A DNA stretch of 64,000 nt, taken from NCBI RefSeq assembly GCF_001594145.1, contig NZ_LVCF01000001.1, positions 186,001 to 250,000 on the forward strand. The letters run 5' to 3'. The position numbers and the translations under genes are program-made. Positions within the stretch are counted from its first letter, which is position 1; the number at the start of each line of letters is the position of its first letter. This stretch comes from Branchiibius sp. NY16-3462-2 (GTDB lineage: Bacteria; Actinomycetota; Actinomycetes; Actinomycetales; Dermatophilaceae). Of the stretch, positions 25,607 through 34,835 are shown piece after piece. The notes beneath the pieces were generated by a model. That model did not search any database. It was given only the letters and a program-made list of their open reading frames with translations, and was not told where the DNA came from.

Positions 25607-26413
25607 CTACGTGCCCGCCTGCGCCTCCATCTGCGCGGCGACGTCGGGCACGTGGTTGGACATCTCCCGCGGCGGCCGCTCGTAACCACCCGACGGCGGC
25701 CGCTGCGGGATCGTCACCTCGGTCCGCTCGATCTCGCGGTAGGGCACCTGGGAGAGCAGGTGGGCGATCATGTTGATCCGACCCCGTCGCTTGTCCTCGT
25801 TGTCGACCTCCCACCAGGGCGCCTCGGGGATGTCGGTGTGCACGAACATCGTGTCCTTGGCCCGGGAGTAGTCCTCCCACTTGGTGATGGACAGCACATC
25901 GTTCGGGCTCAGCTTCCAGCGGCGCATCGGGTCCTCCGCCCGGGAGCGGAAGCGGTTCTCCTGCTCCACGTCGGACACGCTGAACCAGTACTTCAGCAGC
26001 AGGATGCCGTCCTCCACCAGCAGCCGCTCGAAGATCGGCACCTGCCGCAGGAACCGGTGGTACTGCACGCTGGTGCAGTACCCCATGACGCGCTCGACCC
26101 CGGCCCGGTTGTACCAGGAGCGGTCCATCAACACGATCTCCCCGGCCGCCGGCAGATGATTGATGTAGCGCTGGAAATACCATTCGGTGCGCTCGCGGTC
26201 CGACGGCGAGGGTAGGGCCACGGTGCGGGTGATGCGCGGGTTCAGGTACTCAGTGACCCGTTTGATCGTCGAACCCTTGCCGGCGGCATCACGGCCCTCG
26301 AAGATCACCACGATCCGGGCCCCGGTCTCCTGGACCCAGGCCTGCATGGTGACCAGTTCGGCCTGCAGCTTCTTCAGCTCCGTCTCGTAGAGCTTCTTGT
26401 TCATCCGGGCCAT
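25607..26413 (-). CDS. ppk2: polyphosphate kinase 2
   Basis: PPK2 transfers phosphate between polyphosphate and nucleoside di- or monophosphates. The 268-residue single-domain enzyme has Walker A GRDAAGKGS (about residue 40), the lid-module MDRSWYNRAGVERVMGYCT, and RRWKLSPNDVLSITKWEDY. These features fit the GTP/ATP-forming PA0141-like class. The gene is monocistronic and divergent from egtB. Confidence 0.92.
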   Translation of the reverse strand: MARMNKKLYETELKKLQAELVTMQAWVQETGARIVVIFEGRDAAGKGSTIKRVTEYLNPRITRTVALPSPSDRERTEWYFQRYINHLPAAGEIVLMDRSWYNRAGVERVMGYCTSVQYHRFLRQVPIFERLLVEDGILLLKYWFSVSDVEQENRFRSRAEDPMRRWKLSPNDVLSITKWEDYSRAKDTMFVHTDIPEAPWWEVDNEDKRRGRINMIAHLLSQVPYREIERTEVTIPQRPPSGGYERPPREMSNHVPDVAAQMEAQAGT

Positions 26414-26483
26414 CTGCGAACTGTAACCGGACGCCCACTATCGGGGGGCGCGATTGTCGGCAGCGCTGCGTAGCGTCGTGGGC

Positions 26484-27773
26484 ATGGCCTCCCCCGCTCT
26501 CAACACCTCGTCCGACTTCATTGCCCGGTACGACGCGTTGCGGGCCTACACCGAGTCGCTGGCTGCGCCGTTGTCCCCCGAGGACCAGACGGTCCAGTCA
26601 ATGGCCGATGTGTCCCCGACCAAGTGGCACCGGGCGCACGTCACCTGGTTCTTCGAGACCTTCCTGCTGGCTGAGCACGAGCAGCGGTTCGCCCCGTTCC
26701 AGGACAAGTACTGGTTCCTGTTCAACTCCTACTACGAGGCGGTCGGCCCGCGGTACTCCCGCCAGCTGCGCGGCGTGATCTCGCGACCGGGTGCGCACGA
26801 CGTGGGGCTGTACCGGGCCAACGTGGATGGGCGGATGCGTGACCTGATCGCTGGTGCCGACGAAGGCACCCTGGAGAAGTTGGCGCCGACCATCACCCTG
26901 GGTTTTCATCACGAGCAGCAGCACCAGGAACTACTCCTGATGGACATCAAGCACGTGCTGTCGCTGAACCCGTTGGAGCCGGTGTACGCCGGGCGGCCGC
27001 ACTCCGCGTCGCCCGCACCCGGACCGCTGGGCTGGGTCGACTTCGCCGGCGGGTTGGTGGAGATCGGCCACCCCGGCGGCGGGTTCTGTTTCGACAACGA
27101 ACTACCCGAACACCAGGAGTACCTCGCGCCGTACCGTCTCGCCGACCGGCTGATCACCAATGGCGAATGGCTGGACTTCATGGCCGACGGCGGTTACCAC
27201 CGGGCCGAGTTCTGGTTGTCCGACGGGTGGGGCCAGGTCCAGTCCGACGGGTGGCAGGCGCCGTTCTACTGGACCGAGGTGGACGGCGTGTGGTTCGAGC
27301 ACACGCTGCACGGCACCTACCCGGTGGATCCGGCGCTGCCGGTCTGTCACGTCAGCCACTACGAGGCCGACGCGTACGCCGCGTGGGCCGGCAAGCGGCT
27401 GCCCACCGAGGTGGAGTGGGAGCATGCCGCACGTCTTCAGGATGAAACCCCTTCCGCCGCAGACAATCTCGGTGACACGTCCGCTTTCCACCCACGGGCC
27501 GCGGGCCGACAGGACGGTCAGCTACGCCAGCTCTTCGGTGACTGTTGGGAGTGGACGCGATCGGCGTACCTGCCGTATCCCGGGTTCCACGCCAGCGAAG
27601 GCGCCATCGGCGAGTACAACGGGAAGTTCATGTCCGGGCAGATGGTGCTGCGCGGTGGTTGCGCCTTCACCCCGCCCGGTCACGCGCGAGCGTCCTACCG
27701 CAACTTCTTCCCGCCGGGCGCGCGCTGGGCCCTATCCGGCGTGCGGCTGGCCGACGATAACGTCTCGGTATGA
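26484..27773 (+). CDS. egtB: ergothioneine biosynthesis sulfoxide synthase EgtB
   Basis: EgtB is a non-haem iron enzyme that joins gamma-glutamylcysteine (or cysteine) to hercynine. The 429-residue protein has the N-terminal DinB-like iron site (KWHRAHVTWFFETFLL and HHEQQHQE) and a C-terminal formylglycine-generating-enzyme-like domain ending in LRGGCAFTPPGHARASYRNFF. YWFLFNSYYEAVG is a typical EgtB stretch. ATG 26484 starts the family N-terminus. The other ergothioneine genes (egtA, C, D, E) are not in the window. It is coupled by ATGA to a PPOX/F420 protein. Confidence 0.88.
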   Translation: MASPALNTSSDFIARYDALRAYTESLAAPLSPEDQTVQSMADVSPTKWHRAHVTWFFETFLLAEHEQRFAPFQDKYWFLFNSYYEAVGPRYSRQLRGVISRPGAHDVGLYRANVDGRMRDLIAGADEGTLEKLAPTITLGFHHEQQHQELLLMDIKHVLSLNPLEPVYAGRPHSASPAPGPLGWVDFAGGLVEIGHPGGGFCFDNELPEHQEYLAPYRLADRLITNGEWLDFMADGGYHRAEFWLSDGWGQVQSDGWQAPFYWTEVDGVWFEHTLHGTYPVDPALPVCHVSHYEADAYAAWAGKRLPTEVEWEHAARLQDETPSAADNLGDTSAFHPRAAGRQDGQLRQLFGDCWEWTRSAYLPYPGFHASEGAIGEYNGKFMSGQMVLRGGCAFTPPGHARASYRNFFPPGARWALSGVRLADDNVSV

Positions 27774-28231
27774 GCCCGAAGATCGCGACCAACACGGACG
27801 TCTCGCTCGAAGATCTGCTGTCCTTCGTGCGGCCACGGCATCACCTGGTGTTGATCACCCAGCGGCACGACGGCTCGCCGCAGGTGTCCCCGGTGACCGG
27901 TGGCGTGGACGACTCCGGACGCATCGTGATCTCCAGTTATCCGCAACGGGCGAAGACCCGCAACGCGCGCAAGCGGCCGGAGGTCAGCGTGCTGGTGCTG
28001 TCGGATGAGTGGGACGACGCGTGGGTCCAGGTGGACGGTGACGCCGAGGTGATCGATGCGGTGGATGACGTCGAGCCGTTCGTGGAGTACTTCCGCAACA
28101 TCGCGGGCGAGCACTCCGACTGGGACGAGTACCGGGCGGCGATGGTGAAGCAGAACAAGTCGCTGATCCGGGTGACTCCGACCCGGTGGGGTCCGGTGGC
28201 CACGGGCGGTTTCCCGCCCGAACAGGCCTAA
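27770..28231 (+). CDS. PPOX-class F420-dependent oxidoreductase
   Basis: The 153-residue split-barrel flavin/deazaflavin-binding protein has the F420-PPOX pattern LITQRHDGSPQVSPVTGGVDD, then IVISSYPQRAKTRNARKRPEVSVLV and a C-terminal LIRVTPTRW. Such proteins use F420H2 for reductions or bind the cofactor. It shares ATGA with egtB, an unusual coupling. The substrate is unknown. Its stop overlaps the end of the amidohydrolase on the other strand by four bases. Confidence 0.87.
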   Translation: MSPKIATNTDVSLEDLLSFVRPRHHLVLITQRHDGSPQVSPVTGGVDDSGRIVISSYPQRAKTRNARKRPEVSVLVLSDEWDDAWVQVDGDAEVIDAVDDVEPFVEYFRNIAGEHSDWDEYRAAMVKQNKSLIRVTPTRWGPVATGGFPPEQA

Positions 28232-29121
28232 TCCACGCCGAAGAGCCGTGCGGCGTTGTCCCGCAACACATTCCGCGACCACGCGGCACCGAGATCGAGA
28301 CCGAGCACCGCGTCGACCTGGGTCAGGAACGGATGCGGGATGTTGGGGAAGTCGCTGCCGAAAAGGATGCGATCACCCAACTCCACCAACCGGCGCCTCG
28401 ATGCGACTGGGAACGGCATCAGATCCTCGGTGAAGGGCGTGAACACCATCGTTGTGTCCAGGTAGATGTCCGGATAGTCATCGGCAAGATCCAGGAACGC
28501 GTCGTACTCAGGCATCCCCATATGGGCGACGATCAGCACCAACCGGGGAAAGCGCTCGAGCAGACGGCGCACTCCCGCGACGCCCGTGTGATCGCCCGGC
28601 ACCGGACCGTCGCCGGAGTGAATGACAGCGGGAATTCGCCTCTTCTGCAACAGACTCCACACCTCGTCGAGCAGCGGATCGTTCGGGTCGAAGTTGCCGA
28701 CCTGGACGTGCACCTTGAAGATCCGGGCACCGCGGTCGATCGCCTCCCGGACGTACGCCGCTACCTCGGGCTCCGGGTAGAACGTCGCCGACTGCAGGCA
28801 CTCGGGCACCTGGGCCGCGAACTGCGCCGACCATTCGTTGAGCCACGCCGCCATCCCGGCCTTGTGCGGGTAGTTCAGCGACGAGAACCGCGCGACGCCG
28901 AAGGACCGCAACCGCGCTAGCCGGTCCTCGTCATCGCCGCGATACACGATCGGCCAGGACCGCCCCAGCAACGGACCGGCCGCATCGAAGTAGGCGCGCA
29001 CCTTCGCCAGCACCCGGTCGGGCATGAAATGGGTGTGTACGTCGATCATCGAGTCCAACCCGACACTCGCCAACCGCTCGCGCACGCGGGCGCCTTCGTC
29101 GTCGGGGATCGTGGCGCTCAT
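28228..29121 (-). CDS. amidohydrolase-2 family metal-dependent hydrolase
   Basis: The 297-residue TIM-barrel protein has the metal motif DVHTHFMP near the N-terminus, later KVHVQVGNFDP, VIHSGDGPVP, VAHMGMPEY and GSDFPNIPH. This set is that of ACMSD-like decarboxylases and related hydrolases; which reaction applies is unclear. ATG 29121 overlaps the stop of the upstream DHFR-like gene by one base (TGATG); GTG 29124 is an alternative. Confidence 0.82.
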   Translation of the reverse strand: MSATIPDDEGARVRERLASVGLDSMIDVHTHFMPDRVLAKVRAYFDAAGPLLGRSWPIVYRGDDEDRLARLRSFGVARFSSLNYPHKAGMAAWLNEWSAQFAAQVPECLQSATFYPEPEVAAYVREAIDRGARIFKVHVQVGNFDPNDPLLDEVWSLLQKRRIPAVIHSGDGPVPGDHTGVAGVRRLLERFPRLVLIVAHMGMPEYDAFLDLADDYPDIYLDTTMVFTPFTEDLMPFPVASRRRLVELGDRILFGSDFPNIPHPFLTQVDAVLGLDLGAAWSRNVLRDNAARLFGVD

Positions 29122-29699
29122 CACCGCGCCGCCCGGTAGCTGGCGATCAACAGTCCGTCCTTCGTACTCGCGCTCTCCACCAACTGCAAGGGCACTGGCA
29201 CGTCCGCCGGCCCGAACAAGCGTCGACCAGACCCCAGGACGATCGGATGGATGAACAGCAGGAACTGATCGATGAGGCCTTCGGACAACAACGAGCGGAC
29301 CAACTGGCCGCTGCCCATCACGACTAGCTCGTGCTCGGACGTCGCGCGTAGGTCAGCAATCCGGGCGAGTACGTCGCCGATCACCATCTGGGTATTCGGC
29401 CACTGTGGCCGATACCCCCCGTCCGTAGAAACGACGTACTTGGTGGCGTTGTTGAGCCCGTCTTTGAACGGGCCGCCCGCATCGTTCCAGTAACCCAGCA
29501 TGTCCTCGTAACTGAACCGGCCGAAGAGCCACGAGAAGCCGGACCCCATTGCTTCTCCGAGTGCCTCGGTCACGCGCGGGTCGTCGGACGGCTGAGCCCA
29601 CCCACCGTGCGCAAAGCCGTCGCGTCGGTCTTCGTCGGGCCTACCGGGACCCTGCAACACCCCGTCCAGGCTGAGGTGGTTCACGACGACGATGCCCAT
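29121..29699 (-). CDS. dihydrofolate reductase / RibD C-terminal-like protein
   Basis: The 192-residue protein belongs to the DHFR-like family that includes the RibD reductase domain. It shows NHLSLDGVLQGPG at the start, GRFSYEDMLGYW, KYVVSTDGG, LVVMGSGQLVRSLLSEGLIDQFLLFIHPIVLGSG and a C-terminal LIASYRA. It should bind NADPH, but standalone copies have no known substrate. It forms a two-gene operon with the amidohydrolase and diverges from the symporter gene. Confidence 0.87.
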   Translation of the reverse strand: MGIVVVNHLSLDGVLQGPGRPDEDRRDGFAHGGWAQPSDDPRVTEALGEAMGSGFSWLFGRFSYEDMLGYWNDAGGPFKDGLNNATKYVVSTDGGYRPQWPNTQMVIGDVLARIADLRATSEHELVVMGSGQLVRSLLSEGLIDQFLLFIHPIVLGSGRRLFGPADVPVPLQLVESASTKDGLLIASYRAAR

Positions 29700-29784
29700 C
29701 GCGACCTCCTTGCGTGCTTGAAAATTGTTTCCTTGTCAGACAGAGTTACGTAAATCACTATCTCCGATCGAAGGAGCCTCGCCG

Positions 29785-31338
29785 GTGGACAACGTCCTCA
29801 ACCTTGCCGTGATCCTGCTCTATCTGATCGCAATCGCGGCAGTGGGTCTACGGCTGTCCGGTAAACAGAAGTCCGGATCGGACTACTTCGTCGGCGAGCG
29901 CAGCATGCCGTGGTGGACGGTCTGCTTCTCGGTAGTAGCCACTGAAACGAGTGTCCTCACGGTGATCAGCGTGCCGGGTGGTACCTACGCGGGCGCTGGA
30001 TTCGGCAATGTGGAACTGGCCTTCGGCTACATGATCGGCCGGGTCATCGTTGCCACTTTGCTGATTCCGCTCTATCGGCAGGAGGGCTTCACCAGCGCGT
30101 ATCAGTACCTCGGGCAACGGTTCGGCCGGTGGAGTCAGGGCCTGGCATCGGTGACCTTTGTGGTGACCCGGTTGATGGCCGAAGGTGTCCGCCTGTTCGC
30201 CTCGGCCATCCCGATCAAGCTGCTGCTGGACGAGTTCGGGATGAACGTCAACTACGGGGTGATCATCATCGTCCTCACGATCATCACCGTCGCCTACACC
30301 TACCTCGGCGGCATCAAGGCCGTCATCTGGACGGATGCGATCCAGATGCTGCTCTACCTCGGCGGCGCCATCCTGGCGATCGTTGTGCTGGCTGCACACG
30401 TCGGCTGGACCGGCATCACCGATGCATTCCACGCCGGGCAGTTCAAGGTCTTCGACACCGACTTCGCGTTCTCCCACATCCTGACCAGCCCGTTCGCCCT
30501 GCCCACAGCGATCATCGGCGGCGCGATCTTCGCAATGGCCTCACACGGCTCAGACCAACTGATCGTGCAACGGATCCTGTCCACCAAGACACTGCGCGAC
30601 AGCCAGAAGGCGATGATCGGCTCGGGGGTCTTCATCATCATCCAGTTCGCCGCGTTCTCCCTCGTGGGAGCACTGCTCTGGTCGTACTACGGCGGACGCA
30701 GCGTGAAGGACCTTGGCCTGGCGACCCCTGACGACATCTATCCCAACTTCATCCTGCACGGACTACCGGTGGTCATCTCCGGTCTGATGGTTGCTGGAAT
30801 CCTCGGCGCGGCAATGGGTTCGCTGTCCTCCGCGCTGAACTCCATGGCCAACTCCACGGTGGCCGACATCGTGCACGCTTTCACCAACAGGCAACTACCC
30901 GACGACGTGGCGCTCAAGGTCGGCCGAGTGATGACCATCGTGTGGGCGATCCTGATGGCCGGGTTCGCGATGCACTTCTCCGGCACGACGGGCAACGTCT
31001 ACCTGACCGGCCTCGCCATCGCCGGCTACACCTACGGCGCAATGCTGGGGGCGTTCCTTCTTGGCCGACTCGTTCCGCGAGCCGATCAACGCGATGCCCT
31101 GGTGGCCTTCATCGCCACCGTGATCGCGATGACCTACATCGTGCGGAACATCTCGATCGACGTGACCAAAGCGGGCGTCGCGACCACGGCCAGCATCGCG
31201 CCTCAATGGTTGGTGCCCATTGGCGTCGTCATCACACTGGTGGTCGGCGGGGTGATGAGTCTGTTCCACGCGGCGCCGTCGCAGAGCGACAGGAACGCTC
31301 CGAGTTCCAGGAATGACTCGACGGTCGTCGGCAGGTAG
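29785..31338 (+). CDS. sodium:solute symporter family transporter
   Basis: The 517-residue membrane protein has about 13 hydrophobic helices and SSS-family signatures: SGSDYFVGERSMPWW, VTRLMAEGVRLF and MASHGSDQLIVQRIL. It couples sodium influx to solute uptake; the substrate is not clear. I chose GTG 29785, with AAGGAG eight bases upstream. The preceding 85-bp spacer is AT-rich and probably holds the promoter. The last 136 bases overlap the 3' end of the nuclease/helicase gene on the other strand. Confidence 0.88.
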   Translation: MDNVLNLAVILLYLIAIAAVGLRLSGKQKSGSDYFVGERSMPWWTVCFSVVATETSVLTVISVPGGTYAGAGFGNVELAFGYMIGRVIVATLLIPLYRQEGFTSAYQYLGQRFGRWSQGLASVTFVVTRLMAEGVRLFASAIPIKLLLDEFGMNVNYGVIIIVLTIITVAYTYLGGIKAVIWTDAIQMLLYLGGAILAIVVLAAHVGWTGITDAFHAGQFKVFDTDFAFSHILTSPFALPTAIIGGAIFAMASHGSDQLIVQRILSTKTLRDSQKAMIGSGVFIIIQFAAFSLVGALLWSYYGGRSVKDLGLATPDDIYPNFILHGLPVVISGLMVAGILGAAMGSLSSALNSMANSTVADIVHAFTNRQLPDDVALKVGRVMTIVWAILMAGFAMHFSGTTGNVYLTGLAIAGYTYGAMLGAFLLGRLVPRADQRDALVAFIATVIAMTYIVRNISIDVTKAGVATTASIAPQWLVPIGVVITLVVGGVMSLFHAAPSQSDRNAPSSRNDSTVVGR

Positions 31339-34300
31339 GCGGTCAACGCATCCGACCGGATGACTACCGCACTCCACATCGCACGCGAGATCGCGACGTT
31401 GATCCGGTTGCGCATCAACAGGAAGCCCATCCCCCGCGGTACGTCGCCCCGGGATGAGGCAGTCATGGACATGATCACCACCGGCGCCTGCCGACCCTGG
31501 AACTTGTCGACCGTGCCGACGCTGACCTCCGCCAGGTCCGCCGCGGCCAGGTGAGCACGGATCAACTCCACCTGCGCGTTGTACGGCGCGACCACCAGGA
31601 TGTCTTGTTGCTCCAGTGGTCGTGGGGGCACGTCGGGTCGGCCCCGCCACGCGATCCCCAGGAACCGGCGCACCTGCGCCACCACCTCGTCGGCCTCCTG
31701 CGGGCTCTGCACACTGTTGCCGACGTGCGGCACGGTGACCACACCGAGCCCGGGCGGCACCTCGGCCAATTCGCGCTTCGCTGCGCCTGCGGCCGCCTGC
31801 AACCGACCGCTGTACGACAGGTGCGATACCCGCTCGCACAACGCCGGATGCATCCGGAACGACTCGGCGAGGAAATACCCCATCTGCGCGTCGATCGTGT
31901 CCGCACCGTCCATCAACCAGGCCAGGGCGGACTCATCCACCGCCTCGGGGTGACTGGCCTGGCTGACCTGGGGCAACTGCTGCGGATCCCCCACGAGCAG
32001 TATGCGTTTCGCGGAAACACCGGCACCGATCGTGGCGGCCAGCGAGAACTGTCCCGCCTCCTCGATCACCAGCAGGTCCAACGAACCGGCCGGCACGTCC
32101 TGACTGCAGAACTTCCAGGTCGTCCCGCCGTAGACCAATCCCTCGGTCCGCTGCAAGAACGCCGTCTTGTCCTTCTGTTTGCTCAGATCAGTCCAGCGCG
32201 CACTGTCATCGCGCGGCTCCGCCTTGCCGATCGCCGCAGGATCCAGACCACCCCGCACCAGCGCGTCCAGCAGATGCTCGACCACTGCATGCGACTGCGC
32301 GACGACCCCGACCCTCCAATGGTGTTGCTCGACAAGGGTCTTGATCACCGCACACGCCGTATGGCTCTTCCCGGTGCCGGGCGGTCCCTGCACGGCAACG
32401 TAGGAGTCGGTCATCGACGTCAGCGCCGCAACAATGTCCGTGATGTCGTCCCCGGAGTGCGGCAGCAACCCGCCCTGCGCCAGTCGTGACGGCTGTCGGG
32501 TCAACAGATCAGTGACCGCGTTCTGCGGCAGCGGATCGCTCAGCGACTCCTGCGCCACCTGGGCGATCCGATCCGCGATGACCTTCGACCGCGGCGGCGA
32601 GCCCGGCAACAGCGCGACCGGCAACTGCGCAAACTGCAGGTCCGCCGGGCGGCTCTCGGTCACCAACACGACGTCGGGGTCATCGGTGAACTCGATCGTC
32701 GCCTCGCCGGAACGCAGCAACGTCCCTGAGCTGGAAGGGAACTGCGCCTTCGGCGGGCCAGGTGCGGCGTACGCGATCGAGACACCGCGACTCGGCGCGC
32801 TGCCCGGACCCCACCGTCCGGTCAGCCGCAGCACCCGGCGGGAGGCCGCGTTGGCTCGCGTCGAGGTGGGCGCCCACTCCTGCTCGACCTGCACCTCATC
32901 GATGACGAAGACGTCCCGCTGACCCTCCAACTCCTCCCGTGGCTGCCCCAGCAGGTCGATGTGGTGCCACCAGTGCACCTTCTCCTCACGGCGGTAGTAG
33001 GTCAGCGCCGCCGCCAGCAAGGCGCGGGCCTGCTGCGTCGGCGTCCGCTCGGTCGGTTCGAGCGGGCCGGACCCGTCGACCAGCTTCTGGACCAGTTGCG
33101 CCCGGGCCTCCTGATCAGCGCTGAGCCCTGCATCCGGCACCAGTGCGTCAGCGGACGCCGCCGCGCCAATGGTGACGCCAGCCGCCGCCGCCCGAGCCAG
33201 CAGCCAGTCACGCAACCGCAGCGTCGACAAACAGTCGTAGCCGTTGTAGTCGGACAGATCGGACCGGATCCGCTGCGCACCAACGGAATCCCCGTCCATC
33301 GTCCGCTGCAGGAACTCGTGGAACGCCACGATCGAGGCGTCCCCGGCGGTCACGCCATCGGCATCGCGCAACTGGTCGCCCATGTAGAGCGGCTCGAGCT
33401 TCTTGATGCTGTAGGAACCCTTACCGATCCGGATCGCGGCACGCACCGTGGCGTAGAGGTCGACGAAGACCCCCGCCCGCAGCAGATCGTCCAGCTCGTC
33501 CTCGTGTGTCTGGTAGCGGATCGCGAGCCGTTTGAGAGCCGAGGTTTCGTACGGCGCGTAGTGGTAGACGTGCATGTCCGGGAACTGCGCCCGGCGGGCT
33601 GTGAGCGTCTCGACGAACCGAATGAAGACCGCCCGCTCCTGCTTCCGGTCCATGGCCCACCACGGGTCGAACTGCTCCGCGGTGTCCAGGATCCCCCACA
33701 GGTACTCCAGGCCCGCAACGGCCGGATCACCCTCGTCGTAGAGCGGATCCCCCTCGAAGTCGAAGAACCAGTCCCCCGCCGACGGCTGCGGCAACATCGC
33801 CAGCGCCGCCTGCGCACCGGGCTTCAACTCCGACAGCATCGGCGCATCATCCGGCAGATCCCGTTGCCGCACTTGCAGATCCGCCTGTGCCCGCAACCGG
33901 TCGAAGACCTCCGAGCTGATCCCCTCGGGTGCCACGTCCGCGGCAGCCAGTTGCGGCATCGTCGTCACCCCGGCCGCGCGCAACGCAGTCCGCTGTCCCG
34001 CGTAGACCCCCGCCACCGCCCACAGGTCATCGTGCGCCTCGATGGCCGCCGTGCAGTCGGCGCACTTGCCGCACGCCACGAGATCCGGACGGCCCCACAG
34101 AACGGGACCACTCGCTGTACGGTGATCAATCAGTAACTCCCGCAGACGGTTTCGCCGTTCCCGGAACACCGGGAGCACCTCGGAAATCGGGAACTCCTCG
34201 CGCGACCGGTCCCCGAGCAACAGACCCACCCGCGGCGCCACCGGCACGTCCATGCCCAGCAGCTGATCGACGTACGCGCCCAGTTGCAGCAGTGCCCGTG

Positions 34301-34718
34301 GCTTGGCTTCCCGGGCCAGCTTGGCGTCCCACACCTGCCAACCATCCTCGGCCGGGATGACAAAGTCGGCGTAGCCGAAGAACTCCCCGTCGTAGAACGC
34401 CGGCTGGTAGAGCACCGCGTCCCCCTCCAGCGCCCGGCGGGTGTGCTCAGCGGCGGCCCACAACGACACCTCGGTGTACGGCGGGGACACCCTGGCCATC
34501 GAGCGCACCTCACGCTCGGCGCGCAACCGCTCCAGCTCGTGGTCCTCGTGCCGGTCCCCCAACCGGGCGATGTGCTCCAGCAACGGATCCTCGGGCGCGG
34601 CCGGAGCGCTCGCACGACCCAGCAGGACATCGAGCCGGCACAGCACCTGGTACTCGCAGTCCGCCGCCGCCGACAGATCCGACGCGCTCCATCGCACGTC
34701 CCCCTCAACCATCAACAT
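31203..34718 (-). CDS. TM0106-type RecB-like nuclease fused to SF1 helicase
   Basis: The 1171-residue protein has three parts. The first is an N-terminal PD-(D/E)XK nuclease (FGYADFVI, then WQVWDAKLA, then LLQLGAYV) with cysteine pairs C-x2-C (ACGKCADC) as in Cas4/RecB-like proteins. The second is a central RNase-H-like exonuclease region (DWFFDFEGDP, then DCLSTLRLRDWL). The third is a C-terminal UPF1-like SF1 helicase with Walker A GPPGTGKS, motif II VIEEAGQF, GDPQQLPQV and VDKFQGRQAPVVIMSMT. It probably processes nucleic-acid ends during repair or RNA metabolism. ATG 34718 is chosen; GTG 34751 and ATG 34712 are also possible. Confidence 0.87.
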   Translation of the reverse strand: MLMVEGDVRWSASDLSAAADCEYQVLCRLDVLLGRASAPAAPEDPLLEHIARLGDRHEDHELERLRAEREVRSMARVSPPYTEVSLWAAAEHTRRALEGDAVLYQPAFYDGEFFGYADFVIPAEDGWQVWDAKLAREAKPRALLQLGAYVDQLLGMDVPVAPRVGLLLGDRSREEFPISEVLPVFRERRNRLRELLIDHRTASGPVLWGRPDLVACGKCADCTAAIEAHDDLWAVAGVYAGQRTALRAAGVTTMPQLAAADVAPEGISSEVFDRLRAQADLQVRQRDLPDDAPMLSELKPGAQAALAMLPQPSAGDWFFDFEGDPLYDEGDPAVAGLEYLWGILDTAEQFDPWWAMDRKQERAVFIRFVETLTARRAQFPDMHVYHYAPYETSALKRLAIRYQTHEDELDDLLRAGVFVDLYATVRAAIRIGKGSYSIKKLEPLYMGDQLRDADGVTAGDASIVAFHEFLQRTMDGDSVGAQRIRSDLSDYNGYDCLSTLRLRDWLLARAAAAGVTIGAAASADALVPDAGLSADQEARAQLVQKLVDGSGPLEPTERTPTQQARALLAAALTYYRREEKVHWWHHIDLLGQPREELEGQRDVFVIDEVQVEQEWAPTSTRANAASRRVLRLTGRWGPGSAPSRGVSIAYAAPGPPKAQFPSSSGTLLRSGEATIEFTDDPDVVLVTESRPADLQFAQLPVALLPGSPPRSKVIADRIAQVAQESLSDPLPQNAVTDLLTRQPSRLAQGGLLPHSGDDITDIVAALTSMTDSYVAVQGPPGTGKSHTACAVIKTLVEQHHWRVGVVAQSHAVVEHLLDALVRGGLDPAAIGKAEPRDDSARWTDLSKQKDKTAFLQRTEGLVYGGTTWKFCSQDVPAGSLDLLVIEEAGQFSLAATIGAGVSAKRILLVGDPQQLPQVSQASHPEAVDESALAWLMDGADTIDAQMGYFLAESFRMHPALCERVSHLSYSGRLQAAAGAAKRELAEVPPGLGVVTVPHVGNSVQSPQEADEVVAQVRRFLGIAWRGRPDVPPRPLEQQDILVVAPYNAQVELIRAHLAAADLAEVSVGTVDKFQGRQAPVVIMSMTASSRGDVPRGMGFLLMRNRINVAISRAMWSAVVIRSDALTAYLPTTVESFLELGAFLSLCDGAAWNRLITPPTTSVMTTPMGTNH

Positions 34719-34766
34719 GGCTTCACCCTGCCACGGACCACCGACAGCCACCCGCGATGACGGGTC

Positions 34767-34815
34767 TGGTCATGGATTGCCTATCCGAACGCATCAGACA
34801 GGCAATCCATGACCA
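34767..34815 (-). ncRNA. 22-bp hairpin between rtcB and nuclease/helicase gene
   Basis: The arms TGGTCATGGATTGCCT and AGGCAATCCATGACCA are perfect 16-bp complements around a 17-nt centre. On the minus-strand transcript the centre pairs further as GTCTGA with TCGGAT (two G-U wobbles), leaving loop TGCGU. On the plus strand those wobbles become A-C mismatches, so the structure appears selected in the minus-strand RNA, that is, downstream of rtcB. No U-tract follows. It may be a U-less terminator, a processing site or a stabiliser. Confidence 0.6.
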
Positions 34816-34835
34816 AAGTCGACCGAGGAAGCACC

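Noticed and set aside
26484..27773. SenA (selenoneine synthase) or OvoA instead of EgtB
   Set aside because: No SenB/SenC partners are nearby, and length and motifs fit actinobacterial EgtB.
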